Shown here: positions 11,297-22,366 of the stretch, in pieces
Layout: each line of letters opens with the position of its first letter
How positions within the stretch are numbered: the first letter of the stretch is position 1
Assembly: GCA_009733775.1 (NCBI GenBank)
Contig: WOGZ01000043.1
Coordinates: forward strand, 62,001 to 126,000
Length of the DNA stretch: 64,000 bases
Origin: Alectoria sarmentosa
Taxonomy: Eukaryota; Ascomycota; Lecanoromycetes; Lecanorales; Parmeliaceae
Direction of reading: 5' to 3'
The notes under the pieces: generated by a model
The model's database searches: none
What the model saw: only the letters and a program-made list of their open reading frames with translations
Told to the model about the DNA's origin: nothing
Translations under genes and position numbers: made by a program

Positions 11297-12774
11297 TTAA
11301 AAGCGATCCAAATCAAATTGTACACTGACCTCCCATCTCGTCCCTCCACCTCCATATCCACCACCCAACCTCCCCTTCACTAATCCTGTCACTCTGTCCC
11401 TTAGCCTGTTCAGCCCCTCGTCGCTACCCCTTACCCTCAGCGTCAGACACGCCATACAAAGCCCATAATGCACCTGCCAGAACTTCGCACCCTCAATCGC
11501 CGTCACCGAAGGATCAGACTCTATATCGCGCATGATATCGGCGACAGTGTTACCGCTATCATAGGACATGAGGAGCATGAAGCCGAGGGTGCGCACAAGA
11601 CGGAAGCCAAGGATGCACATGGATAGGGCGATGGTGGTAGAGAGGGCGCGGTCGAGCCAGAGGTAGAGCTTTATGCTCAGGAGAGGCAGGAGAAGCAGAA
11701 GAAGCGAGCAGGAGATCGTGAGGAAATGTGAGGGGTTAGCTAGTATTGAAGGTAGAGATTCGATGTAGGCGAAGCGCATAGCTTTCCCTATACGGGCGTG
11801 ATTCTTGAGGCCCAGAGCTGATACGAGGGTCGCAACAATAGCAAGCAGAGACGCAGAATCGACTTCGCCGGCTGAGACTCGCTCATGGTCATGGCTGTGG
11901 TGAGCCTCATGCGATCCCAAACCCTCGAGCACATGTTGTAGATTGTGGGAGATGAGATCTAGGCCCATAAAGAGGAGGAGGACTGACATGGCAAAGCCGG
12001 CGAGGACTTCTGCACGCTCGAGTCCGAAAGGATGCCGTATTGAAGAGCGTTTCCACACTTCGAAGTTGCCGAATATGTCCACGACAACGCAGAGCATGGC
12101 GCCCAGGGAGTCGAAGAGAATGAGGTGGGAGAGGGCGGTGAGGGCGAGGGAGCCTTCGGCTGACCAGAGAGTGTAGGCTGCGACAGCCATGTGGCATATT
12201 GACCACCAGAAGCGGGTGTTTTGGTCTTTGGACATGGATTTCTGGCATTCTTTGAGAGTAGGGATGGGTAGGGAGTTGGGGAGAGCGAGAGGAGCGCGCG
12301 GTTCGGGTTCAAGGAAGAATTGGTGGGAGACACTGCTGTGTTTATATTTGTGGCCTCTTCTCTGACCGATGTTCTGGAAAGAGAGGATTAGTATCATTGA
12401 TGTGTAAATGTTTGAAGTAAGATGTTTACAGATTTTGTGACGGGCGCTTTTGGCATCAACGAAGGCTGGAAGTTGAACACGCCCTTGGAGTCCTCCACCA
12501 TGAGTGTACTGCCATAGCTTGTATTGCTTTCGACGGACATGGGACTGTTCATGGCATTTGGATCCGAAGCACTCAGGGGGAGGGTCGTTGTAGCGTAGCC
12601 ATCTCTTGCACTGTACCGTTGGACAGGGAAATTCTCATCCATGGGTGATAGAGAAGTAGGATCGAAGACGGATTTCGTGGGAGAATTGGCGAACCTGTCC
12701 AAGTCTCCATCTTCGTCGAGTGGTGGAGTAGGTGTTCGAGGGGGAAGGAGAATGGTGGGATGCTCTGCGGCCAT
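11297..12774 (-). CDS. ZRG17: Zrg17-like zinc transporter subunit (CDF family)
   Basis: Two exons (12774-12430, 12373-11297) encode 473 residues. The N-terminal 115 residues are a hydrophilic Ser/Pro/Thr-rich cytosolic part. The conserved Zrg17 block RRGHKYKHSSVSHQFFLEP then leads into the membrane part. I see hydrophobic segments near residues 170-187, 190-215, 238-257, 291-305, 324-354 and 355-385. A short His cluster, HEAHHSHDHE, lies at about 270-279. In yeasts, Zrg17 pairs with Msc2/Cis4 to bring zinc into the early secretory pathway. As in known Zrg17 proteins, the transport-site HxxxD pairs of active CDF members are not intact (for example the IESLPSILANPSH helix), which fits a partner subunit rather than the transporting half. 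It shares a 327-bp upstream region with MDM10. Confidence 0.88.
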
Positions 12775-13101
12775 GGCTGCTTTGTGGAGGTTATTTCAAA
12801 CGACGTAGTATCATGGCTGAAAGAAGAAAGAAGCTGATTTTCAGCACGTTTGCAGGCACAGAGCGGTAGGTCGAATTGATTGAGACAGGTCAACAAGAGT
12901 CTTCTCGCTTTGAGTGTCTCTTGATCCGAAAGCGCCTCGGAGGATTCGGCGATTTGACTCCGGTGATGCAAAACGGCCTGACAGCAAGCTTCTAACGGTC
13001 TTCCCACGAGATTAGATGATTCTGTTCTCAGGCTTGTCTCAAGGGTAATGTGGTTGTTGTTCAATATGATACTGAGAGAAGCTTGAGCATCTTGACCCAA
13101 G
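12775..13101. promoter_or_regulatory. Divergent promoter, ZRG17 / MDM10
   Basis: These 327 bp separate the two start codons, so one compact region must drive both genes. A minus-strand ORF (12573-13115) spans it, but it overlaps ZRG17 exon 1 in another frame and shows no domain, so I treat it as a shadow. Confidence 0.55.
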
Positions 13102-14465
13102 ATGCTTGGGTTCATGGACTATGTGCAAAATGCCTTCTACGAAGCATCGCGCTGGGACAGGGATAATTCATATGGCACTTTAAACGCAACATCCAGAAGT
13201 AGGTATACAGATCATTGATGTCTTCAATTGTGCTTCCAGCTGACCAGGGTAGATATCCTCGACTTCTCGACGCCCGAAGGTCTCCGCTTCCATGTCTCTT
13301 CGCTCTCCTCTCCCAACTTTGCTACATCATATACTCTCGGCAGTATCGGCCTTGTAGATGGCTCGCTCTCCTACCTCTACTCATCGTTGCCCCTGTCAAG
13401 GCTCGCCGCCAAAAGCAGTGCCATTGATCTACATCATCTCGTCCCCGGTTATCGCCAACTGCAGGATCTGCGCCAGCCTGATGAGCCGTGGTGGTGGGAG
13501 ACATGGCACCAAGGGAAACGAATTGATCGACAAGGTTAGTCTATTATTTCGGCAGGCTTTCCTAACGCATTCGCTTATCGTCTTCTCGAACAGAGGCTCT
13601 GCTCTATGGTCGTTTATTCCTACCTCGTTCTACCCTCGAAGCCCTCTACCTCCGACGCTTGAGCTCCAAGACTCAGCTCAAAGTATCATGCGTCAGCGAC
13701 TCACGTCTTCCCAATGGGGGTACAATTCTTGCTCACCTCCAGCACGACGCAGCAAAGCACAATACTGAATACATCTACAGCACTGACAGCGCTCTGTTCG
13801 GTGTTCGTGGCCTTTACAATTTCGGACCTGATCCTCCTTCTACGCAACCTTTGTTTGAAGCTTCACGTGAATCGACTATTTCTACTGCGAATGAGGCAGT
13901 GGCACTTGCTACAGCCCAGACTCCCAGTCAACCGCATGGCCGTTTCTCAGCAGGCGGTGAGATCTACTACGGCTTGCTCAACAAGTCAGGTGGTATATCA
14001 ACTGGCTTGCGTTTTGCTACCCTGCCATCTCACACTGGTTTCCCGTATACGATGACCCTAACCCTAAATCCACTCATGGGTAATCTGAGTAGCACTTACT
14101 CCGTGCTTGCCTCTCCATTACTTGCACTGAGTTCTCGATTTGACTTCAACGTATATTCATATGAAAGCGAATTGCAGATTGGCACAGAACTATGGCGGCA
14201 GAAAGAGAAAGGGACACCGTTGACAGAAGATCTCAATTGGGCGCGGCTGAAATTGGGCCAGAAGATTCTCGAGGGTCGATCTAAGGACCTAGACAATGAC
14301 ATGGCAGGATGTCTCAAAGGGCGTATCGATCAACGTGGCGGCTTAGGACTGCTTTGGGAGGGTAGAGTGAAAGAACTGCTATATAGTTGCGGTGCAACGA
14401 TCGATCTCAGGGGCGGAGAGAACATGATGAGAAGCTTTGGCGTTGAGGTTCAGTATTCGTCATGA
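13102..14465 (+). CDS. MDM10: Mdm10, mitochondrial outer-membrane beta-barrel (ERMES/SAM)
   Basis: Three exons (13102-13198, 13253-13534, 13594-14465) give 416 residues. The N-terminus FMDYVQNAFYEASRW, the segment ILDFSTPEGLRFHVSSLSS, the LHHLVPGYR block and the C-terminal FGVEVQYSS are hallmarks of Mdm10. The final beta-signal ends the protein, as expected for a sorted beta-barrel. Mdm10 anchors the ERMES ER-mitochondria contact and also serves the SAM complex in Tom40/Tom22 assembly. I chose the first intron as GTAGGT...GGTAG, with a CTGAC branch point 10 nt upstream of the acceptor. It joins NATSRN to ILDF with no extra residues; an alternative donor 4 nt downstream would insert extra codons. 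The ATG at 13102 is preferred over the in-frame one four codons later. Confidence 0.93.
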
Positions 14466-16727
14466 ATCTGACGATATTCCTCATTCGCATCTCACCCTTT
14501 CAATGCTTTCTTCTGTGACAAGATTGTTGGGCGGTAAGTGTCTTCTGGCCTGCCGTATCAGCCTCAAGCGGGGGCTTCACCTAAGACTGAAACGCCATTC
14601 ACCGATCTCACTTGAGAACAGACTACTCCCTTCGGATTCTGCTTTTTCTGGCTAAATCATGTCAATTCCAACACGAGCCGAAATCGGGCCGGTCCCAGAA
14701 TCTTTGCTCCTGTGGTCAATCATTTCAACCAACGAGCAAGGTGCAAGAAAAAGCGACAATTGAAGCAGTAACAGTCTTAAATGCCGACCAAAGCAAGATC
14801 AACGAGGAAAATAACTCCTTATCTAGCACCCTTCCAGAAGCTGTCTTAACGACAAATGACAGACCTCTCCATGTCGATTCTCAGGATGACGTAACGACGC
14901 AATTCTAGCACCTCAGAGTGCGCCCTTTTCTTGCAGCTTGCTTGGAAACCTCTACGGCGGCCTCTAGATCCGAATACACCTTCAGATCTCCTCTGGGCAT
15001 CTTTCGGTCTACTTCTCGGTTCTTGTTGGCAAATCTAACTTTTGGGAACGGTTTGAGAGACGCGAAATAGTGCAAATTTCCTTGTTCATGGGGATAACAG
15101 ATATCGATGTCACAATGGCATCTTCGTCTGCATGACGTTGAAAATTACGCTCCGTTCGAATTGATTTTGTGCTGCTGAACCCTTGTGCTTTTCAGCATGA
15201 GCATGTTGAACCCATTTTTTTAAATTCAGTCCGCCGGTTAACGATGTAGACGTCTTGAGATCTAATTCATCTTACAATTGCCGCCTAACGCGTCCAAAGC
15301 TTACCGACTTGAGCGGGTGCCTACAAATATGTGCGCTCGTCGCCCTCATTTCGACCACCATTGCCACACCTACGACCACTTTTTTCCACCAGCCGCCCAA
15401 TAATGTCCGGCTAATCCTAAAGCGATGTGCAATCAAATCCACGTTTACTGATGACACGAGTCACGAGTATAAACCGCCCTGGCGGTTTCCCCGAACAAAA
15501 GCTCATGGAATAATGATCCATATTGCAAGAATTGTCATACCGAGCCTGACGCCGTCTGCAATCCCCGTAGCGGAATATGATACTGCGGCGCCACATCTAC
15601 ATGCAAATGCGTTATGTCGAAGCGACACTAAAAGCGAATCCCCACACATGACACATTTTCGCACCAAGGTGTTGCGAAGCCCACGTCGTGCACTATGGTT
15701 AACTCAATGGAGTATTCAGATTGACACGTATCCATACGATGTGACTCTCAACGGCGCCGAAACAGGTGGGTCTATCACAAACTCATTAACATGCACTATA
15801 TGTTATAATCTTAGATGGCCAGTGCTGACCATGCTACAGCTGATATTGTGAGCTTCTGTATATTCAGCAAGCTCAGATACATGTTGTTGTTTGCCTTCGC
15901 ATATGCGGGTCAGGGATGGGTAAGCGCCGATGGAGGAAGTCGTCATAATAGCTTTACAATCAATTATGACGGAGATAAAGAGACTCGATCAGGCAATAAT
16001 AGGTCTTCATATTAGAATCCGTACCTGGGCTCAGAAACCAAGAATGCCTTTCAGAAGATGACTTGTCTTCTAAACCTGTCCTAGAATCGACGCAATCTTA
16101 TGATCAGCCTCCTGTATGTCTCGTCTTTGTTATTCTTGTTCCACAACTGGCAGCATTTCGTCTTCAGTCAGGAGGAACAGTGTGACAAGATTGACAAGCA
16201 GCGCCTTTGATGGTCTTAGAGACAGAAGACCACGGAACGAAAGGTCAATCTATTATAGACTCACAACGAAGAGGCAAAATTAGCCTTCCACATATTTCTA
16301 CTCGTCACAATTTTCAAGATTTTGCAAACTCCAAGTTGCTATAATCCTTTGCTATATGAAAGCATATATTGTGTAGAACCATTTTCGATATCTTCTGGCT
16401 CTTTCTCTGGGACTACTGCTGCCATCTCCTTTACTTAAAAATATATCTCTTGGAAAGATCAAGCTAGTGAAGCGCCCAAGTCTGAGTCTCCCCGCGTTCA
16501 CATCCGTGAAGCTCAAAGTGTTGACCGACTTCTTTCTTAAGTGTTATCCGTGCTTCACAGCATATCCCGTCGAGATGCCTTCACATCCCAAACCTCACCA
16601 GCCCAACGTCACTCCTAGAACGCTCACCATACCTCAACTTCCACAACTTCTAAAGCGGTCACCAGATCTCATCCATCGCCATCTTTTACAAGCATCCATC
16701 ACTCGTCTTTAGAAAGAATCCTCCACC
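14466..16727. other. Gene-poor 2.3 kb with unassigned open frames
   Basis: Directly after MDM10, a plus-strand frame (to the stop at 14908) reads protein-like at its end but has no recognisable start or partner. A 198-codon frame ends at 15851. It is interrupted near 15765 by an intron-like element (GTGGGT donor, TTAAC branch, TCTTAG acceptor), after which a short frame runs to 16015 with a hydrophobic patch. I recognise no family in either. They could be relics, a small lineage-specific gene or chance. The rest is AT-rich and featureless. Confidence 0.35.
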
Positions 16728-17329
16728 ATGGCAATGATTTTCCAACTCAACAGAAGAAATGGTCAATCAACACCTTACTTCCTCATAGGACCTCCCGGCG
16801 CAGCCCGTCACGCCACCACGTATCTGACGTCAGACTATGGCTATCCTTGCGGTCCTCACTGCAGGGGAACGTCGGTCGCTCCATGGTTGGGATCTCCTGC
16901 GGCAGTGGCACCCATGATTCCGCGGGCGATGCAGTTTGCGAAAGACGTGTGTACTATACTCACCAGCCCTGCTCGAAACTTCGGGCCAATCTAACCCCCC
17001 TCGCTAGCAAGCAGAGTTCGCCGCAGAACCGCATATGCAGTTGTACGCCCATGAGAAGGCCCAGTGGTGGCGACTTTACCGTGGTAAGTGAGAACGACGG
17101 AAGACTTCCTCGGACACGGACAGTCTCTGCGAAGATCACTTAGCTGACACTTATTCCCGACACAGAAATAATGGAATACAACCCAGACGACCTGCTAAAT
17201 GAAGTACCTAGGGCGGCCCTTCGACACCTACATGGGCTGGCAATCGACAGGCATAATTTCTGGGCGGCCCTGCCGCTGATAGCACCAGCGCCTCCGCGGC
17301 CGCCAAATCCAGGCATGCCACCAGCTTGA
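16728..17329 (+). CDS. Small spliced gene, unknown function
   Basis: Three exons (16728-16946, 17008-17083, 17166-17329) join in one frame of 152 residues. Support is structural. Intron 1 has a GTGTGT donor, an ATCTAACC branch and a GCTAG acceptor; intron 2 has GTAAGT and ACACAG. All frames agree across both junctions. The protein starts MAMIFQLNRR, has a Cys pair (CGPHC), then a charged helical stretch with two adjacent Trp, and ends in a Pro-rich tail (PAPPRPPNPGMPPA). I see no signal peptide, membrane segment or known domain. The frame continues after the TGA at 17327 for another 149 codons (see next entry), so the true C-terminus is uncertain. No neighbour suggests a role. Confidence 0.55.
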
Positions 17330-17776
17330 AAGGCCTACTTGAGGGAATCCGTCCAAGGAAACCCATCTACCTACCGCCTCCAACACAGCTGCATTAACAA
17401 GTGCAACGAAGCCGTTTACGAAACCTGGGCCCCTTTGCAACGCACCTGCATCGCCGCGCCGCCGCAATCCTCGACACTCGGCAAAGACTCCCTTCCATGT
17501 CCGGTATCTGCTCTGCTTGTTGAAGGACAGCATGAGTTGATGAAGGCCGGAACCCTGCCAGGGCCTCCATTGTCCGCGCCGGGTGACGGAGAACTGCGAG
17601 ACTTGGTAGGATGGAAGGAGGACGGGGAGCGGTGTTTGAGAACCACCATCTGGGGATTCTGGCAAGCAATCGTGGTGGAGCGCTGGGATCTAAATGGGTT
17701 GGTTCAACATTGCAGAGGGGATATTGCAGACTTGTACTGCAGTTCTGAATTCAGAACCAATGCGCTGCCAGTTTGA
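17330..17776 (+). other. Open frame continuing in frame after the stop at 17327
   Basis: From the codon after the TGA at 17327-17329 to the stop at 17774, the same frame as the preceding gene stays open for 148 residues. It contains spaced cysteines (SCINKC, then about five more), and segments such as EAVYETWAPLQRTC and GFWQAIVVERWDL look like protein. No ATG lies at its start. It could be the rest of the upstream gene after a nonsense mutation, an exon reached by a splice that skips the stop (GTACCT at 17205 to AAAG at 17332 would do this, but the acceptor lacks a pyrimidine tract), or chance. Confidence 0.3.
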
Positions 17777-19284
17777 TCAAGCTTCACGTCAATGCTACTT
17801 GTGATAATCTAGACAGCGTACCCGAAGCACTTGCAGAAGCCTCCAAGATAAGGTGAGTGTCTTTCTTGTTGTACTAACGCATAAGCTGAGTCTTTGCATG
17901 CACTTATGATGTCAATGTTGCAAGTCACTGTTGGCACGTCTTTCTCCACGGCCAATACATATCACCCATAGATGACACGGATCTCCATGAAGGGTACACC
18001 ACCTCATGATGCTGTATCACCCATCTCATGGGCGCAAAACTCATCAATGATATATGCCTTCCTACGGATAACCGTTTTGTCCTCAGCTCATCATTGAATC
18101 TAAGAAGACTCAGCCTACAATAACGCCGTCTCAACGTCAACTGTCACCCTTTGAGGCTGGCTTTTGCGCGATTTGGTCTTATCTTTTTTCCCCCGTTCCT
18201 GTGACCTTGCAATTGAGGGTTCTTTCGAACATACAACTTCGCTGCTGCTGCTCTGATCATTTGACCGTATCTCTCACGTCTGCGTCACCCCTGTTCCCCT
18301 TTTTCACAAACAGGATCTCCTTCCCTCTGTCTTCAATTGATCCTCTTCTATCAAGATTGCAGACCCTCATGCTCAAGCCGCGGTCGAATCATCTCGTGCG
18401 TTGCCCCCTCCAGTCAGGATCGAAACCCTCACTTCGTCTTCCCTTGCTCAGATTGAGCCATTCAACATCTCCTCAGCACGACAGGTCAAGAAAGTTGTGT
18501 TGAAGAGTGGTGAGAAGCAAGATTGCGAGCGTATTATGACCTTGTGAAAAGGACAAGCATATGAAATGACCGATAGAATCGATGTCGAAACCGTCGAGTA
18601 CAACTTACGATAACAGCGAGCACAGGTCTAGATTGATTTCGCTCACGAACAAAATAAACGGCCATTAATGTCCAGGATCATGACGATAGCAATCAGATTC
18701 TTACGAGATATGAAGCATTGAATCGCAACTGTCCTGATGCGGAGCCGAACCCCGTCTCTGAATTCCTCGATCTCGGTGTTTCGAAACCTTCAATGCAAAT
18801 AGTAAATCTTCATCACTGTGCTGCTCGAGAAAGCATTTACGAACAAGATTTCTACTCATTGCGACTGCCGATATTGAGATATTCGATATAATGCGTGTCG
18901 ATGTGCTTGTATCGAAGTAGAGGTTAAGTGTTTCCATTACTTTTTATGGTGGAAGGAATCAAGATGACATGTTCGATTGTCTGAATATCTCATTAATGGT
19001 CACAGGAACTCGATGAGATCATGAGGTATATAATTAAAAAGATCGGGATAAGGGAAAGTCATAGCGAGTGATTCTGCATAGCGATAGACTGCCAGCAGAG
19101 AGGATGTGATCGCAAAGGAACAGTGAGAGAAATTGCAAAGGGGGGAAGGAAAGGGAAAGATGGTATTCGCTATTGAGGGAAATCTGCTCATGAGATGAAT
19201 GATATAGCATCATAAGCAAATGTTCACATCTACCCATCTTTGCATAGAAGACAGGAATTCACAGGCAAAAGGCAGCATATATGA
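17777..19284. other. Gene-poor 1.5 kb
   Basis: No complete gene is supported. A plus-strand segment after a good acceptor-like site (ATTGCAG at about 18360) reads in one frame for about 62 residues to TGA near 18547, but I cannot find its upstream exon. The remainder (18550-19280) is AT-rich, with only short frames on either strand. Confidence 0.35.
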
Positions 19285-19535
19285 ATAGCACAGGCTTTTA
19301 AAGGCGAACAAGACCCGATACACTCCATGTGAACTCACTTGTTCTGTCACCACAGATCTCGGTAAAGAATCCTGTGTGGATAATGCAGACTCTCAAAAGA
19401 GAACAAGACTATATACACTCTCAGTGGACTCATTTGTAATGTCAGCCCAGATCTCAGTAGAGTTGATTTCAGAAAATCACATGTGGATAGTGAAGGCTTT
19501 CCAAAGTGAACGAAACCCGAGATGTTCCATGTCAC
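19285..19535. repeat. Degenerate tandem repeat, about 100-bp unit
   Basis: Three successive segments share an order of words: a CAGGCTTTTAAAGGCGAAC-like start, an ACTC...TGGACTCATTTGT-like middle, a CAGATCTCGGTA-like part and a TGTGGATA end. Examples begin near 19287, 19383 and 19493; the third is partial. Identity is partial, so this looks like an old local duplication upstream of the gene at 19916. Confidence 0.55.
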
Positions 19536-19543
19536 TGCTTGTA

Positions 19544-19628
19544 CTTCCATCACTGGGTGTGCTTCCATCACTGGATGTGCTTCCATCACTGGGTGTGCTT
19601 CCATCATTGGGTGTGCTTCCATCACTGT
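19544..19628. repeat. 18-bp tandem repeat, 4.7 copies
   Basis: The unit CTTCCATCACTGGGTGTG repeats at 19544, 19562, 19580 and 19598, with a 13-bp part copy at 19616. Copies 2 and 4 each differ by one base. The unit length is a multiple of three, so several frames stay open through it on both strands (for example MEAHPV repeats on the minus strand). I treat those frames as by-products. Confidence 0.9.
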
Positions 19629-19915
19629 TATCCTCCCATCATTGCTTGTGTCTTCCTTCACTCCCTTCGGCTTCCGACCCTATTTATACTCCGTCACTCT
19701 CTCCGTTTTGCATCACTTGCTGTGCCTGCCATCACCCTCCCCGTTTTGCATCACGGTGGCACCCATCACTTTATACATATCTATATAATTCACGGCCATC
19801 CCGAATCACTCTCGCGGACGGGCCTTCACTTCACAGGCATTAGTGCCTATATAATCCCATTTCTCGGCGCCGAGCATTCTCTTTCATCAACAACATCCAC
19901 ACCTGCATCTCTACC

Positions 19916-20646
19916 ATGTCTGGACAAGACCCAAATCATCCACCTCGCCCACGTGTCTCCTTCCCTCCCCAGCCTCACCAGCTCGTCGGTCCAAACCATG
20001 AGTTCACGCCATACTATGTGCCGAATGCAGAGGCACATCGTTTCCCGGGTCGTGCCACACCTCATCTTTCCAACGGCCTGCATCATCCGCCCCAGAATTT
20101 CCCGACGCCGCGTAATCCATTCCCAGGCACTGATCCAATCATGGACGCCAGAAAAGAAGTATGTCACCCCTCATCTTTGGCATTTTATATTGTTCACAAG
20201 CTGATCAGTGTATGCAAAGGATGGTGAGAAGTCTGGGGTTTTGAGCTATGAGCAGGTTGTAGCTTTGAAGAAGGTGGAGGATATGACGGTTGATGAGAGG
20301 CGTGCACGCGATGTTTGTAGCTCCACCATTTGATTTTGCTACAATGACTGACCTTTTCACCTTGAACACAGGCGAAAGAGTTCTCTGCTTCCCCACCCGA
20401 TGCACTCTCACAGGCTCAGAAACAGCGCTGGGCTAACCTAGTCACGGGTAAGCTCCCTGAGTCCTCCATTGTTGTTGAATAACATAGGTCCCATTTTAAG
20501 CAACTTGCTGACGAAGTACCCGTGCAATAGAGCTTCTTGGAACAAAGGAAAAGCCGGAGGACGAAGCTAAAGATCCGTACAAGATACGTCCCCGTGGTGA
20601 ACTACGTAAGCTCAAGCAGCTGGCAGACTTGGCTGGAGGACAGTAG
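19916..20646 (+). CDS. Small conserved-looking protein, unknown function
   Basis: Four exons (19916-20158, 20220-20312, 20372-20447, 20531-20646) join in one frame of 175 residues. The N-terminal 80 residues are rich in Pro, His and Asn (MSGQDPNHPP..., PRNPFPGTDPIMDA). The remainder is charged and helical (SYEQVVALKKVEDMTVDERRA, then SQAQKQRWANLVT) and ends in a basic stretch with PRGELRKLKQLADL. No membrane segment, signal peptide or known motif is visible. The consistent phase at three introns (GTATGT, GTTTGT and GTAAGC donors) argues for a real gene. The first acceptor (GCAAAG) is weak; the CAG 11 nt before it would break the frame. The tandem repeats at 19.3-19.6 kb lie in its upstream region. 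Confidence 0.65.
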
Positions 20647-20889
20647 GAATGAGCAGAGTTGACGAGCGGGAAGCAAGAAATCTAGAAAAAGACACAGGTA
20701 GAAAGAGGAGCAATGGCATGTGAAAAGAGGACATGCAATGCCTAGCTTGCAGATAGAATTGGAATGAAACAATTGCTCTCGATTATCTTGATCCAAGGAA
20801 CTGTAGCAAACACTGATGGGCTGATATCATACCTTGCTCCTCATCCAATCTATTCGCGGAATGCTTACGATATTTTAACCATCGACTGA

Positions 20890-22366
20890 TTAAGACTCCG
20901 GAACTCCGTCCCTGAAACTCCTTCTCTGGAGCCCCTGCTTTCCCATGAACATTTCCCCTCCATTCTGGCTTACTCGTTTCCATTCTTCTAAAAGCACCAT
21001 GATCTCTGACCGAATATCCTCTACAATTGCATCCATCTTGATATCGTTCCGATCATAGCCAAACGGATCTTCCAACTGCATGCCTATACCATCAATACCG
21101 TAGAGTGTGAACATGACTAGCACAACAATTGGCACTGCCCACCAGCTCATGTCCTCGACAAGGGCGAAGGGAAGTACGCAGCCAAAGAGCGCCAACACTT
21201 GTTTTTGATGGATCCTGAGCTTCGATCAGAAAAAATCCTTTCAGAGCGAGAATAATAGGGTTGAGAGCTCACAAGTGAGCAACAGGGATGCTGGTTAGTC
21301 TTATGGTCTCCATCCGCCCATATGCATCTGTCAAGGTATTCAATTGCACCTGCATCTGGCTGGCCTGCGGTCCGTGGAACATGCCCTTGTCGAAGGCCTT
21401 TTTGATGTACTGTTCCACAAAGAAGGTCAACTGCAGGGGTAGTCCTACGCCATGATCATCCAATCCTGTCAGCCCATGGGGCAGCAGCTCGCTGTATTCT
21501 GGTATATGCGTAGCACTTCCCGTATTAACGCTGATGGCAGCACCTGCTATGATCTCCGCCCCCCATTCTGCTCGCAGGTGATTCTTGGTGGCATAGAGGA
21601 TTGCAATTAAGATGCGGACAACGCGTTCAGTGTCGGCTCGGTCCGCGAGAGTTTGGTTCGTATTGGGAGTGATAGCGCTACAGGCCAGAAAGGAGCGTGT
21701 CAGATTGCGGACGGACGTTATGATTACGGTGAGGTAGTTGCGGCCGTCCCAAAAGCGATTGTAGGATGTCTGGTTACGGAAGACCTTGATGGTTTCAGCT
21801 AAATTTCTGGATCTTTCTGGATGGGCAACGGGACTTGCCAGCATAAGGCCAACGACGATGGACAAGCTTGGGATCTGAAACGCTGTTGGTCCGCTGCTAT
21901 ATAGAGACTTTCCACCTCCTTATGACATACGATGCTTGCTGGAAGGCCTAGGCTGCCATCAAGATGCTGGTCAAGAAAGACGATCAAAGCAGCGAACAAG
22001 CCATGCAGGGTCACTGGCAGTATGATGGCCGCATGAATGGCGCCCTTGATAAAACGAAGGGCAAGTGGCCATCTTCAGTACAGGTCAGCAATCATGCCAA
22101 TTGCCCGCAGCAGGGTGGGTTTGGACCTTCTCGGCTTCTGTCTGGTTGAACGAGCAAAGGGGATGGTGGGTTTCCGCTGGTGATGTCGGCCCTCGTCATT
22201 TCGATTGATATGATTGACCATGATGGCTGATTGTATGCAGATCCAACTTGCTGGGGCCGTATCACGTCGCCTTTTGCCGAGAGGGGCATTTGCGCAAGTG
22301 ATAGTTTCGGATTCGTCGCTGCACAGCCAGGTTTGAGATTTCGGGGTTGACGTTTGCGGCCGTCAT
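20890..22366 (-). CDS. Bestrophin-like (UPF0187) anion channel
   Basis: I reconstruct five exons (22366-22266, 22072-21931, 21874-21839, 21784-21273, 21214-20890) giving 371 residues. The family signature is clear: a first membrane segment with IKGAIHAAIILPVTLHGLF, then IPSLSIVVGLML joined to VFRNQTSYNRFWDGR, later PVAHLIHQKQVLALFGC, and a last membrane segment followed by LEDPFGYDRNDIKMD. These proteins form pentameric chloride/anion channels, probably in a cell or organelle membrane. The intron at 21838-21785 begins GCAAGT and ends AAG, a GC-AG intron of 54 nt that leaves the frame open if retained. Exon 1 (MTAANVNPE...) is my least certain call, since its 193-nt intron has a weak acceptor (ACTGAAG). 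Confidence 0.87.

Noticed and set aside
12573..13115. 180-codon minus-strand ORF across the ZRG17/MDM10 promoter
   Set aside because: It overlaps ZRG17 exon 1 in another frame and MDM10 on the opposite strand, with no domain.
19376..20204. Repeat-encoded ORFs on both strands (LPSLGV, CFHHWV and MEAHPV repeats)
   Set aside because: The 18-bp unit keeps all frames open. No frame has a supported start or a conserved partner.
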